This document shows positions 18,198-26,171 of a stretch of DNA of 64,000 nt, piece by piece. Source of the DNA: Streptomyces sp. NBC_00464 (GTDB taxonomy: Bacteria; Actinomycetota; Actinomycetes; Streptomycetales; Streptomycetaceae); assembly GCF_036013915.1 (NCBI RefSeq), contig NZ_CP107899.1, forward strand, positions 4,030,001 to 4,094,000, given 5' to 3'. A program made the translations under genes and the position numbers. Position 1 is the stretch's first letter, and each line of letters begins with the position of its first letter. The notes beneath the pieces are model-generated. The model saw nothing but the letters and a program-made list of their open reading frames with translations. It was not told the origin of the DNA and searched no databases.

Positions 18198-18442
18198 GCG
18201 GCGTCCGCGTCCTTGGAGGAGCCGGTGGCGCCGAAGATCTTCGCGTGGGCCTCGGAGAGCTCCTCGTCGCTGAAGCCTCCATGCTCTTCCTCGTGCCGAC
18301 GGAGGTCGTCACCCAGAAGCTGGTGCCGGATCTGGCGAGCCACGGCCTCCGCCACATAGCCGGAGACGTTGTCCGTGAGCTTGCGGAGCTCCGCCACCTG
18401 GTCGCTGGGGAGCGTGACGGTGATGCGAGTCGTTGAGGACAT
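18194..18442 (-). CDS. Ribbon-helix-helix (CopG-type) antitoxin
   Basis: 82 residues. The first 45 match an RHH DNA-binding fold (STTRITVTLPSDQVAELRKL, then VSGYVAEAVARQ); the acidic, helical C-terminal tail (LRRHEEEHGGFSDEELSEAH) is the likely toxin-binding part. It starts only eight bases from a perfect palindrome that it probably binds to repress the operon, and overlaps the toxin gene by four bases. Confidence 0.85.
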   Translation of the reverse strand: MSSTTRITVTLPSDQVAELRKLTDNVSGYVAEAVARQIRHQLLGDDLRRHEEEHGGFSDEELSEAHAKIFGATGSSKDADAA

Positions 18443-18449
18443 ACGCCAA

Positions 18450-18465
18450 GCATACTGGAGTATGC
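18450..18465. promoter_or_regulatory. Palindromic operator of the RHH/PIN pair
   Basis: GCATACTGGAGTATGC is a perfect palindrome whose edge is 7 bases before the antitoxin ATG. On the minus strand it contains TATGCT, close to a -10 element. No RBS fits between it and the ATG, so the mRNA may be leaderless and repressed by the antitoxin. Confidence 0.6.
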
Positions 18466-18574
18466 GTGACCGGGCTTGGGTTTCCGGCACCGATCGTTCC
18501 GGTCAAGGTTTCGCGACCGGAGGGTGCGGTTTCCGGCGCCGGGAGTTCAAGCCCGCGGGCCATGCGCGTATCGG

Positions 18575-19294
18575 TCAGAAGGGCGGTTCGAGATAGCTGC
18601 GGCCATCGCTGTGTGGCCGCCAGTCCCAGGGCTCCTCCGCAACAGGCTCAGGGTCGGGGACCTCGTGGCCCCACGCTTCGAGCGCCTTCCGGGCAACACG
18701 CCGATTGGGGGCATCGCCGCTGGTGTCCAGCATGGCGCGCGCGTGCACGGCGAGGTGATCGCGGTGCTCGGCAAGCGTGGGGTGCTCGGCGAGGATGAGC
18801 GCGGCGATGACGGCGGCTGCGCGCACGTCCTCGTGGCTGTCTCGGAGGAAGGGCGAGACCGCCCGATAGAGCATCGGGCGCAGGTCTCGGAAGGACGCCA
18901 CGATGGTGCCGGGGGCGAGGAATGCAGGGGAGTACTGCTCCGTGCGACCCACAATCTCGTCGGAGGCGTCGTAGGCCGTGGAAGCCAGCCAGTTCAACAG
19001 CGCCGCGCGAATGGGGACGTTGCGATAGGGCCGGGGGGTTGTGGCCGCCGGGTGGGCGAGGATGCCGGCGACATACATGGCGACGGGGGCAGTGGCTTCA
19101 TAGATGCTGTTCTGATGGTGGACCATCTCACTCAGCTCCGACAAAGCGGAGACCTGAACCTTGGGATCGGGTTCCAACAGCCGTGTCAGGATCTTGGGGA
19201 GGTCCTGACCGTCCCCGAATGCCGTCTGGAGCGAACCCCAATCAGTCTCTGAGAGGACTACCTGGTACGGCGGCAAGTCAGGCTCGCAGGGCAT
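18575..19294 (-). CDS. Helical, HEAT-repeat-like protein of unknown function
   Basis: About 239 residues from an ATG at 19294. It is largely alpha-helical with pairs of helices that look like HEAT repeats (VQVSALSELSEMVHHQNSIY, IRAALLNWLASTAYDASDEI, EDVRAAAVIAALILAEHP, NRRVARKALEAWG). No catalytic motif is seen. The frame is open further upstream to 19375. Genes like this are common hypothetical cargo in Streptomyces islands. I do not recognise a function. Confidence 0.65.
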   Translation of the reverse strand: MPCEPDLPPYQVVLSETDWGSLQTAFGDGQDLPKILTRLLEPDPKVQVSALSELSEMVHHQNSIYEATAPVAMYVAGILAHPAATTPRPYRNVPIRAALLNWLASTAYDASDEIVGRTEQYSPAFLAPGTIVASFRDLRPMLYRAVSPFLRDSHEDVRAAAVIAALILAEHPTLAEHRDHLAVHARAMLDTSGDAPNRRVARKALEAWGHEVPDPEPVAEEPWDWRPHSDGRSYLEPPF

Positions 19295-19473
19295 GCCGGC
19301 GCTGGAACGGCTGTGGTTCACAGCTCGATTGTCCGGGAAGAGCCGGCAGTGAGCTGCTTGGTCCGCACGCAACACTCCTGTGAGCAGGAGACGGGCCTAA
19401 CCGGCGAGCAATGCTCAGGACTTGTGGATCGGCTCCTCTGGATGACGCACGAAGGGCGTACCTTCCCGAGTGA

Positions 19474-20687
19474 GTGATCGTCAAGTCACCGAGTAGGCCC
19501 GCGCTGCGAACCCGGCTCGGGAAGGGCACGCCCGTGCTCAGCGTAGTCAACGAAGACGGCACCACCGAGGCCGGTTCCCTGATTGACGAGATCGTCCGGG
19601 AGGGCGCGAGGCAGATGCTAGCCGCCGCGCTGGAGGCGGAAGTTGACCAGTACATAGCCGAGCTCGCCGGGCAGCGGGACGAGGCCGGTCGCCGACTGGT
19701 GGTCCGTAACGGCCGGCACCGTCCCCGAACGGTGACAACGGCCGCCGGGCCCGTCGAGGTCGCGGCCCCGCGTGTGAACGACAAGCGCGTCGACGAGGCC
19801 ACCGGTGAGCGCAAGCGGTTCTCCTCGAAGATCCTCCCGCCGTGGTGCCGAAAGTCCCCGAAGATCAGCGAGGTCCTGCCGCTGCTCCACCTCCACGGCC
19901 TGTCCTCCGGCGACTTCGTGCCCGCAATGGAACAGTTCCTGGGTTCTTCGGCCGGCCTGTCGCCAGCCACCGTGACGCGGCTGACGAAGCAGTGGACCGC
20001 TGACCACGCCGAGTTCCAGCGCCGCGACCTGGCCGAATCCGATTACGTCTACGTCTGGGCCGACGGCGTCCACCCCAAGATCCGCCTGTCCGAGACGCAC
20101 TCCTGCGGGACTGCCGCCGACGCGGCATGCGCGACCCGATGCTCATGGTCGGTGACGGCGCGATGGGCCTGTGGCGGGCACTGGCGGAGGTGTTTCCGCA
20201 GGCCAGGCACCAGAGGTGTTGGGTTCACAAGACCCGCAATGTCATGAACGCGTTGCCGAGGTCCGCGCAGCCCGGCGCGAAGAAGGCTCTCCAGGAGATC
20301 TACAACGCTGAGGACCGCACGCACGCGGACAAGGCGGTCAAGGCGTTCGAGAAGACGTACGGGGCGAAGTGGCCCAAGGCCGTCAAGAAGATCACCGGCG
20401 AGGTCGACGAGCTGCTGGCGTTCTACGACTTCCCCGCGGAGCATTGGGTCCATCTGCGCACGACAAATCCGATTGAATCGACTTTCAGCACGGTCAAGCT
20501 TCGAACCAAGGTCACCCGCGGGGCCGGCAGCCTGGCCGCTGCCCTCGCGATGGTCTTCAAGCTCGTCGAGTCCGCCCAGGCCCGATGGCGCGCGGTCAAC
20601 GCGCCTCACCTGGTCTCCCTGGTCCGTGTCGGAGCCTGCTTCGAGAAGGGAGTCCTCGTCGAGCGTGAGGAAGTCACAGCAGCCTGA
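19474..20687 (+). mobile_element. IS256-type (mutator) transposase, broken by an internal deletion
   Basis: The N-terminal part reads from about 19534 in one frame up to IRLSETHSC; the C-terminal part continues in another frame from RDCRRRGMRDPMLMVGDG to 20687. In complete IS256-type proteins these are separated by roughly 40 residues, so about 110 bases have been lost at about 20104, shifting the frame. The three acidic residues sit in WADGVHPK, VGDGAMG and TTNPIEST. The element cannot transpose on its own. I could not define its terminal inverted repeats with confidence. Confidence 0.85.
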
Positions 20688-20735
20688 GCTACGTCATGAT
20701 CAGAGAACTTGACACCTGCACGTTCATGGCCGGCC

Positions 20736-21686
20736 TCATACGGATGGTCGACCGCGCCCGAGCAGTCCGCTCACCTCGCCGGCGAGGGCGACCGAGGCAT
20801 CGATCTCGACTTTGCGGATCGATACGCTCTCCACGAGGAAGCCGAACGGCATGCCGAGCCTGCGGCAGAAGGCGACCAGGTCACGGGCGTTGGCCAAGCA
20901 GTGCTCGTACGACTCGGCCAGGGTGTCGTCGGCGTGGAGCAGCGAGTTCTCAATCCAGCGTGGCACGTCGACTCCGAGCCATTTGAGGAACGTCAGCGTC
21001 TTCACAGAGCCGCATACCGAGAGCGTGAACACGACGGGCTTGGGTGTGAGCCGCCGCTCGCGGCAGGCGTAGTAGTAGTCGGAGACCATGCTCTTCACCG
21101 CGTCGGCGTTGTAGACGACCTGCGAGATGAAGTACGCGCATCCCGCCTCCTGCTTGGCGAGCAGCCGCAGATGCTCGTCGGGCCGCTCGGTGATGGCGAC
21201 GCCGCCGAGCAGCAGCTCCGGGCGGACGTCGCGGCGCAGGGCCTGCGCCTCGGACAGGCGGGTCCGCACCGTCTTGTCTTTCGAGGCCGCACCGACGAAG
21301 ACGCTGAGCACTCGGTCAGTGTCGGCCATCTGCAGCCAAGTCCGCAGCTCCGCCTCGGGGTACTTGCCGACGCACCGGTAGATAACCGCAGGGCGGTTCC
21401 ACTCGCCGAGGAATTCCGCGTGGTAGTCGGCGGGGTCCATGGTCGGCAGGTATGGAAACGGCCGCTCCGCAGGATTGCGGTCGCTCTCGTCGTCGATGTC
21501 GTAGAGCGCCAGCCCGTCCAGGTCGAGGAAGTCCAACCGTGCCAACGTGGCCGCGGTGATCTCCCGTATCCGCTCGGGAGCGGTGCTCAGACGCGGCGGC
21601 GTGATGCCGAACAGCAGGATGCCGCTCTCGGCGTCGGCGTTGGTCACCAGCGTCCGGAGAGCCGTGCTGTCTCTGTGGTCGATCAT
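20736..21686 (-). CDS. Methylenetetrahydrofolate-reductase-like protein
   Basis: 316 residues. A TIM-barrel-like pattern with GILLFGITPPR, DGLALYDIDDE, PFPYLPTMDP and AGCAYFISQVVYNADAVKSM resembles MTHFR-family enzymes, which use FAD to interconvert methylene- and methyl-tetrahydrofolate. It is not the housekeeping metF type; the family includes divergent members of unknown substrate. It stands alone on island C between the dead IS and a toxin-antitoxin remnant. Moderate confidence in family, low in reaction. Confidence 0.6.
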   Translation of the reverse strand: MIDHRDSTALRTLVTNADAESGILLFGITPPRLSTAPERIREITAATLARLDFLDLDGLALYDIDDESDRNPAERPFPYLPTMDPADYHAEFLGEWNRPAVIYRCVGKYPEAELRTWLQMADTDRVLSVFVGAASKDKTVRTRLSEAQALRRDVRPELLLGGVAITERPDEHLRLLAKQEAGCAYFISQVVYNADAVKSMVSDYYYACRERRLTPKPVVFTLSVCGSVKTLTFLKWLGVDVPRWIENSLLHADDTLAESYEHCLANARDLVAFCRRLGMPFGFLVESVSIRKVEIDASVALAGEVSGLLGRGRPSV

Positions 21687-21805
21687 GTCGCGGAAGCTAC
21701 CAGCTCATTCACCAGGCAGCAGGCGAACGCCGCTCTGTGAGACCGGATTCGACCGCTCTTGCCCGAGGGAACCAAAACAAGGCTCCGATGGAACGACCGC
21801 GTTGA

Positions 21806-22276
21806 TCAGATCCACAGGATTTGACAATAACTCCTAACCGGCCGCCGCCCGGCTGTGTGGCCAATGGTGATCGCCGGGTGGTCACCATCAGTATTCGGTT
21901 GCGCCGATGGGCTGGTGGCAGACGCAGCAGGCTGGCTCTCGGGGCGGAGGAAGCTGTACTCATCCAGAAGCCGAGTGGACTCCTCGGGGTCCTCGGACTT
22001 GGCGGCGCGGGCTTCGAGGTCGCGAAGGTGCGAGTCGAGGACGGGATTCCGCGCAATGGCGTACTGCGTCCACCACAGGCGCATGAAGGCGGGCACGGGG
22101 GTGATGTTGAAGGCGTCGCCGATGACGCGCTTCCAGTGCGCCTCAAAGTCCGGGAGGAGGTGCGGAGTGTGTTCCTGAATCGCCAACCGAAGCACTTGAG
22201 GCGTGTGTTCGGGCATGGGCGGCAACCGCAGGGGTTCCCCCTCGTACCCATCGAAGTGGAGTGCGTGGGCGGGCAT
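21806..22276 (-). CDS. Truncated duplicate of the island-D antitoxin-like gene
   Basis: 156 residues. The first ~105 residues nearly repeat the gene at 24076-24441 (both begin MPAHALHFDGYEGEPLRLPP and share FEAHWKRVIGDAF and FMRLWWTQYAIARNPVLDSH). After that the sequence diverges into an unrelated tail (PSAQPNTDGDHPAITIGH). The toxin-like gene that follows the other copy is missing here, and only the last codons of the Phd-like gene remain upstream (around 22310-22355). It is a recombined half copy, perhaps no longer functional. Confidence 0.7.
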   Translation of the reverse strand: MPAHALHFDGYEGEPLRLPPMPEHTPQVLRLAIQEHTPHLLPDFEAHWKRVIGDAFNITPVPAFMRLWWTQYAIARNPVLDSHLRDLEARAAKSEDPEESTRLLDEYSFLRPESQPAASATSPSAQPNTDGDHPAITIGHTAGRRPVRSYCQILWI

Positions 22277-22403
22277 GGTTCGTGCTCCTTGGTGTGGAGG
22301 GTGGTTCAGGCCGCCTCGCGTCGGTCCTCGTGCGACTCGTGCTCGCGGGCCATGTGGCCTGGCGTGCACCGTGCTGAGCGCATCCGGCCTCCATGCGGCC
22401 CCA

Positions 22404-23050
22404 TTAGTCTTCGTGCGGAGTCTCCAGCTCTTGGAGCCGTTCGCCGATGTCGGTGGCCCATGCCTGCGCCCACTGGCGCAGCCCGGTGATCGCTTGTTCG
22501 TCGAGCCCGTAGGCGCCGAATTCCGTGTCGTCGATCCAGTCGGCTCCCAGGTCGAAGGAGTCGCGGGCGTGGCGTCGACCGAGCTCTTCGAGGTCGATAT
22601 GGCTCCAGCGTTTCGCGGCAGCCTGTACGTCGATCAGGTCCCTGGCGAGTCCGCGGTCGAAGAGTGCACGAACTTTGGTTCCGACGACGTCTTCGAGGGA
22701 CAGCACCAATCCGTGGTCGGTGTGTACGGGCGGTCGCCAGAGCGCTTCCTTGAGGATGTCGACCTCGCACTTTTCGTGACTGACCGGATCGGTGACGATC
22801 AGGCGTGCGGAGAGCGGGTCTGTTTCCAGAGCGCTGACCTGCCACCCGTGTCGTTCCAGGCCGGCGCGCACGGCAGCAGCGATGTCCTCCATGCGATCGG
22901 GGTTCTCGGTCGCTACGTCGAGGTCCTGGCTGAGCCGGTCGACCAGGCCGTGCGCCTGAACTGCGTAGCCGCCGGTCAGCGCCAGGGGTAGGCACCGCCC
23001 ACGGCGAGTACATCAGCGAGCAGGCGACGGTGCAGATCGGTGAGATTCAC
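22404..23050 (-). pseudogene. AbiEii/AbiGii-type nucleotidyltransferase toxin, frameshifted
   Basis: Translation from the GTG at 23050 reads VNLTDLHRRLLADVLAVGGA then stops. Moving one base restores LALTGGYAVQAHGLVDRLSQ, DLDVATENP and the long frame to 22404. The restored protein has the nucleotidyltransferase signature (GGYAVQAHG...DLDV) and the AbiEii-like C-terminal part (DILKEALWRPP, LEDVVGTKVRALFDRGLARD). One missing C near 22987 explains the break; this could be real or an error in a C-run. The GTG overlaps the stop of the upstream partner gene (GTGA). Confidence 0.8.
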
Positions 23051-23394
23051 GCAGCAGCCTGGGCGTTGTGAGCCAGCTCGTCGAAGGAGTGTTCCCAGAC
23101 TTCACGGACATCACGACTGATCAGTGTGCGCAGTGTGGGCCACAAGCTGACGAGGAGGCCCCGGTTGAGGTACCGGACCAGGTCGTCATGCTGGCCCTCG
23201 GCCAACACGATGCGGTAATAGCTCATCCGCAGCCGTGGCTGGTCGAGGTCGAACATGGTCAGCCCCGACCATGCCAGGTGAAGTGGCAGGCGCACCGTGC
23301 CGTGCTCGGGGCCGACAAGCTCGGAGAGCGCTGTGGGCAGGCGCCGGGCGAACTTGGCGCGACGGAGATCGGAAAGGCTGGGCTGCGATGCCAT
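23047..23394 (-). CDS. Putative partner (antitoxin position) of the AbiEii-type gene
   Basis: 115 residues, starting MASQPSLSDLRRAKFARRLP, with LFDLDQPR-like strand and RLRMSYYRIVLAEGQHDDLV and LWPTLRTLISRDVREVWEHS. I do not recognise a DNA-binding domain. It overlaps the AbiEii-type gene by four bases, the usual arrangement of antitoxin then toxin, so I infer a partner role. A decayed copy of this gene lies in island B (13765-13945). Confidence 0.6.
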   Translation of the reverse strand: MASQPSLSDLRRAKFARRLPTALSELVGPEHGTVRLPLHLAWSGLTMFDLDQPRLRMSYYRIVLAEGQHDDLVRYLNRGLLVSLWPTLRTLISRDVREVWEHSFDELAHNAQAAA

Positions 23395-23455
23395 ATGTCG
23401 ATTATCCAGGGAGAGGCCACCGAAGCCGACCGGACGCATCCAAGATGACCCGAAC

Positions 23456-23535
23456 AAAGAAGCCCCGGGCCGCTGGCCTGGGGCTTTCATGTGGAGCGGG
23501 TGACGAGAATCGAACTCGCGCTCTGAGCTTGGGAA
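23456..23535 (-). repeat. attachment-site remnant 4: 3' half of tRNA-Gly(CCC) plus terminator
   Basis: Bases 23493-23535 are identical to the tRNA-Gly 3' half at 35.0 kb. Hairpin AAGCCCCGGGCC/GGCCTGGGGCTT lies at 23459-23486. It separates islands C and D. Confidence 0.9.
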
Positions 23536-23622
23536 TCAACGGTTCTTGGACAGCCAAAACCGACCTGACCTGCAGGTTCGACTGGAGGGCGCGAGGCCGG
23601 TGTGGTCTCTGCGTGCCGCACT

Positions 23623-23662
23623 TGACCGCTGTTGTCCGCTCCGAAGGGCACGGATGGGGCAC
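23623..23662. repeat. Island-end repeat, copy 3
   Basis: Same block as at 12308 with a few changes (TCCGAAGGGCAC for TCTGCTGGGCAC), about 90 bases inside attachment-site remnant 4. The rest of 23395-23761 shows no gene. Confidence 0.72.
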
Positions 23663-23761
23663 ACCGACGGGAGGTCATCAACCTGAGGTGATGTGCCGAA
23701 GCGGTGGCAGGAAGCGGAAGCCTCCCGTGGTGCGGACGCCGCGGTGACGCAGGCCTCAGGC

Positions 23762-24079
23762 TCAGAAGGCTTCGGTGACGACGATCTGTGGGTCGGCGTG
23801 GCGGCGCATGAAGGTGTAGATGAGCCAGCCGCGTCCGCCGGCCAGGTCCACGATGTGGGGACCACCGGGGCTCGTGGAGGCCAGCGGTCGGACGGTCATC
23901 CAGTGCGGGAGCGAGACGTCAGCGTCGATTCCCCGGAAGTACGGGTCTTCAGCGGTGATCAGTTCCGCACGAGCACTCATGACCAGGTCACTGCCTTCGG
24001 CAGGCATGCTTTGGAAGTCGTGCTGTGCCTGCTTCGTCCAGTCCATCTGCCAGGGCGGCCGGAGTGGTTCGTCGATCAC
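23762..24079 (-). CDS. RelE/ParE-like toxin candidate
   Basis: 105 residues from a GTG overlapping the upstream stop (GTGA). The layout resembles RelE/ParE: an N-terminal helix pair (MDWTKQAQHDFQSMPAEGSD), then strands ending in GGRGWLIYTFMRR and QIVVTEAF. Together with the gene just upstream it makes a plausible type II toxin-antitoxin pair. The family call is from fold pattern only. Confidence 0.55.
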   Translation of the reverse strand: MIDEPLRPPWQMDWTKQAQHDFQSMPAEGSDLVMSARAELITAEDPYFRGIDADVSLPHWMTVRPLASTSPGGPHIVDLAGGRGWLIYTFMRRHADPQIVVTEAF

Positions 24080-24441
24080 TCTCCGGGCTTCCTCTCGGCG
24101 GCTTCGTGCCGGAGGCGGCTGTACTCCTCCAGGAGCTGGATGGACTCCTCGGGGTCGTCGGACTCGGCTGCGCGGGCTTCGAGATCGCGAAGGTGCGAGT
24201 CGAGAACGGGATTTCGTGCGATGGCGTACTGCGTCCACCACAGGCGCATGAAGGCAGGCACGGGGGTGATGCTGAAGGCGTCACCAATGACGCGCTTCCA
24301 GTGGGCCTCGAAGTCCGGGAGGAGGTGCGGGGCGTGTTCCTGAATGGCCAACCTGAGTGCCTGGGGCGTGCGTTCGGGCATCGGCGGCAACCGCAGGGGT
24401 TCCCCCTCGTACCCATCGAAGTGGAGTGCATGGGCGGGCAT
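24076..24441 (-). CDS. Antitoxin-like partner of the RelE-type gene
   Basis: 121 residues, MPAHALHFDGYEGEPLRLPP onward, helical in the middle (FEAHWKRVIGDAF) with a charged C-terminal helix (DPEESIQLLEEYSRLRHEAA). No known DNA-binding motif is obvious. A truncated duplicate is at 21806-22276. Coupled by four-base overlap to the RelE-like gene. Confidence 0.6.
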   Translation of the reverse strand: MPAHALHFDGYEGEPLRLPPMPERTPQALRLAIQEHAPHLLPDFEAHWKRVIGDAFSITPVPAFMRLWWTQYAIARNPVLDSHLRDLEARAAESDDPEESIQLLEEYSRLRHEAAERKPGE

Positions 24442-24491
24442 GGTTCGGGCTCCTCGACGTGAAGGGTGGGTCAGGCCGCCCCGTGCCGGTC

Positions 24492-24665
24492 CTAGTGCGA
24501 CTGGTGCCGACGGGCCATCTCCTCGAACCACTCGGCCGGCACCAGGTAGGCGACCGTCTTCCCTTTGCGGGTGATGGCGGCGGCCTCACCGGCGATCCGG
24601 GTCCGGTCCAGGATCTCGCCCATCCCTTTGCGCAAGTCGATGGTTGTGTAGGTCTTCGTCTCCAT
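24492..24665 (-). CDS. Phd/YefM-type antitoxin
   Basis: 57 residues from the ATG at 24665. The pattern TYTTIDLRKGMGEILDRTRI, AITRKGKTVAYLVPAEWFEE is typical of the Phd/YefM DNA-binding N-domain, while the toxin-binding tail is very short. It begins the three-gene cluster on island D, 50 bases before the antitoxin-like gene. A near-palindrome lies directly upstream. Confidence 0.75.
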   Translation of the reverse strand: METKTYTTIDLRKGMGEILDRTRIAGEAAAITRKGKTVAYLVPAEWFEEMARRHQSH

Positions 24666-24673
24666 ACACTGAA

Positions 24674-24706
24674 GCATATAACAACTATCATAGTTGACAT
24701 ATATGC
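24674..24706. promoter_or_regulatory. AT-rich near-palindrome: promoter/operator of the island-D cluster
   Basis: GCATATA...CAACTAT, a central C, ATAGTTG...TATATGC form a near-perfect inverted repeat in an otherwise GC-rich region. It starts 9 bases before the Phd-like ATG; on the minus strand TATGAT and TATATG can act as -10 elements. It probably binds the antitoxin, and the mRNA may be leaderless. Confidence 0.6.
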
Positions 24707-24796
24707 TCTAGAGGTGCTGGCGACCCGAAGGGGCCGACGGGCGCGCTGGGTGCATAACGGGCACACAGGGCACTCTCGATCGGGCTTGAACAACAA

Positions 24797-24872
24797 CAAA
24801 GCCCCGGCCGCTGGCCTGGGGCTTCTGGTGGAGCGGGTGACGAGAATCGAACTCGCGCTCTGAGCTTGGGAA
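24797..24872 (-). repeat. attachment-site remnant 5: 3' half of tRNA-Gly(CCC) plus terminator
   Basis: Bases 24830-24872 are identical to the tRNA-Gly 3' half at 35.0 kb. Hairpin AAGCCCCGGCC/GGCCTGGGGCTT lies at 24799-24824. It separates island D from island E, the one that ends at the intact tRNA. Confidence 0.9.
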
Positions 24873-24960
24873 TCACCGTCGCCCAGCCCGATCAGCTGGC
24901 TTCTGACCTGGGGAAACAGCCCCCGGTGTGGCCTCCTGGGCGGGCGTGGTGACACCCGTG

Positions 24961-25001
24961 TCGACCGCTGTTCACCGCTCCGAAGGGCACGGATGGGGCA
25001 C
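24961..25001. repeat. Island-end repeat, copy 4
   Basis: Diverged copy of the 40-base block (CGACCGCTGTTCACCGCTCC, then GAAGGGCACGGATGGGGCAC), about 90 bases inside attachment-site remnant 5. Confidence 0.68.
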
Positions 25002-25031
25002 GGGCCGACGAAGGCCGTTCAGGGGTGCGGG

Positions 25032-25270
25032 CTAGTTCCCCGAGTGGTCGATGACGTTGCCGTTGGAGCAGTTGTTCAGTGGTTTCCGGTCCAGTCGCTG
25101 AGCGCCGGCACCACGGCCAGCTCCTGGATGCACACGTCGGCGGCGGTGAAGTTCCAGTTGTTGGCGGCGTTGACGCCGCTGCCGAAGTTGGAGTCGTTGT
25201 CGGCGTGGGCGGGGGCTGCGAGGGCGACGCCGGCGAGGACCAGTGCCGCGACAGAAACGATCTTCTTCAT
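25032..25270 (-). pseudogene. Small secreted protein, frameshifted near the C-terminus
   Basis: From the ATG at 25270 it reads MKKIVSVAALVLAGVALAAP and AHADNDSNFGSGVNAANNWN, a clear signal peptide and short mature part with one Cys (ADVCIQELAVVPALSDWTGNH), then stops at 25076. Shifting one base gives LNNCSNGNVIDHSGN, the usual end with the second Cys of this Streptomyces secreted-protein family. A one-base loss near 25079 explains it; sequencing error is possible. Role unknown. Confidence 0.7.
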
Positions 25271-25496
25271 GGCCTGAGAACGACCTACGGGAATCGGCGA
25301 TACGTCCGTTCACTCTCCTGCCCGTACCGGAACGGGGGCACTTCGCCCGGTCATCGACCGGTGGCGCCGGCCTCCGTCGCACGGCGGCCCCGGCTACTTG
25401 GCCGGGGTCGGCGTTTCGCAGCCCCGCACCCTCTGTATGCAGGCAGACAGGGCCGAGGTGGGTTTGTCCTCCGCGCGTGTGAGGGATGCATCGGCC

Positions 25497-26171
25497 GTGT
25501 TGTCCTTTCCCCTCCCCGCACGTCGGGAGTCGCTGCGCCGTCGGTTCTCCGACGACGGATACGTCACCCTGCCCCGGCTCGTCAGCCCCGTCGGGCTCGC
25601 GACGCTCGCCTCGGAAGCGCGTCGGCTGGAGGCCGATGCGGCGCGGCGGGACTTCCGCATGCCGTGCATGGCGGACAGCCCCCGGCACATGACCACGCTC
25701 GGCGGACACCGGATCGCGCACGCTTCACCGGTCATCGCACGTCTCTACGAGGACCGGGATCTGATGCGGCTGCTCTCCTCGCTCCTGGGCGAGGCGGTCG
25801 TCGCCGTGCACGACCCCGTCGAACGACACGTTCTGAACGTCTTGCACCGGCCCGGGGACACCCACGGTGCGCATACCGACGACTACCCGCTCGCTCTCGT
25901 TCTCTTCCTTGAGGCCCCGCCGCACCCCGCCGACGGCGGACTGCTGGAGTTCCACCCTGGCCGCGGAGACCTCGATGCCCTCGGCGCGCCCGGTGCCCGG
26001 CGCGTGCACCACCGGCCCGGCGACGGTTACCTCCTGCGCAGCGACCTCACCGCCCACCGCGTCACCCCGCTCGGGCGTCCAGGAGTCCGGCGTACGGTGC
26101 TCAACTTCGCGTACACGACGCCGGGCCGGCAGGGCGTGACCAGCTCGTCCGCGTCCCTCCTCTACGACTGA
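25497..26171 (+). CDS. 2-oxoglutarate/Fe(II)-dependent oxygenase family protein
   Basis: About 224 residues. The Fe ligands are visible: HTD in GAHTDDYPLALVLFLE and the distal His in HRVTPLGRPGVRR, whose Arg could bind the oxoglutarate carboxylate. It resembles the ArpA/HalD-type small oxygenases. The start is unclear: GTG at 25497 has GAGGGA about 10 bases upstream; ATG at 25437 is possible. The TGA stop (26169-26171) is also the left target duplication of the IS5-type element. Substrate unknown, probably a small molecule or free amino acid. Confidence 0.8.
   Translation: MLSFPLPARRESLRRRFSDDGYVTLPRLVSPVGLATLASEARRLEADAARRDFRMPCMADSPRHMTTLGGHRIAHASPVIARLYEDRDLMRLLSSLLGEAVVAVHDPVERHVLNVLHRPGDTHGAHTDDYPLALVLFLEAPPHPADGGLLEFHPGRGDLDALGAPGARRVHHRPGDGYLLRSDLTAHRVTPLGRPGVRRTVLNFAYTTPGRQGVTSSSASLLYD

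Noticed and set aside
5938..24872. The five tRNA-Gly partial copies as extra tRNA genes
   Set aside because: Each lacks the whole 5' half (acceptor 5' strand, D arm, anticodon), so none can fold as a tRNA.
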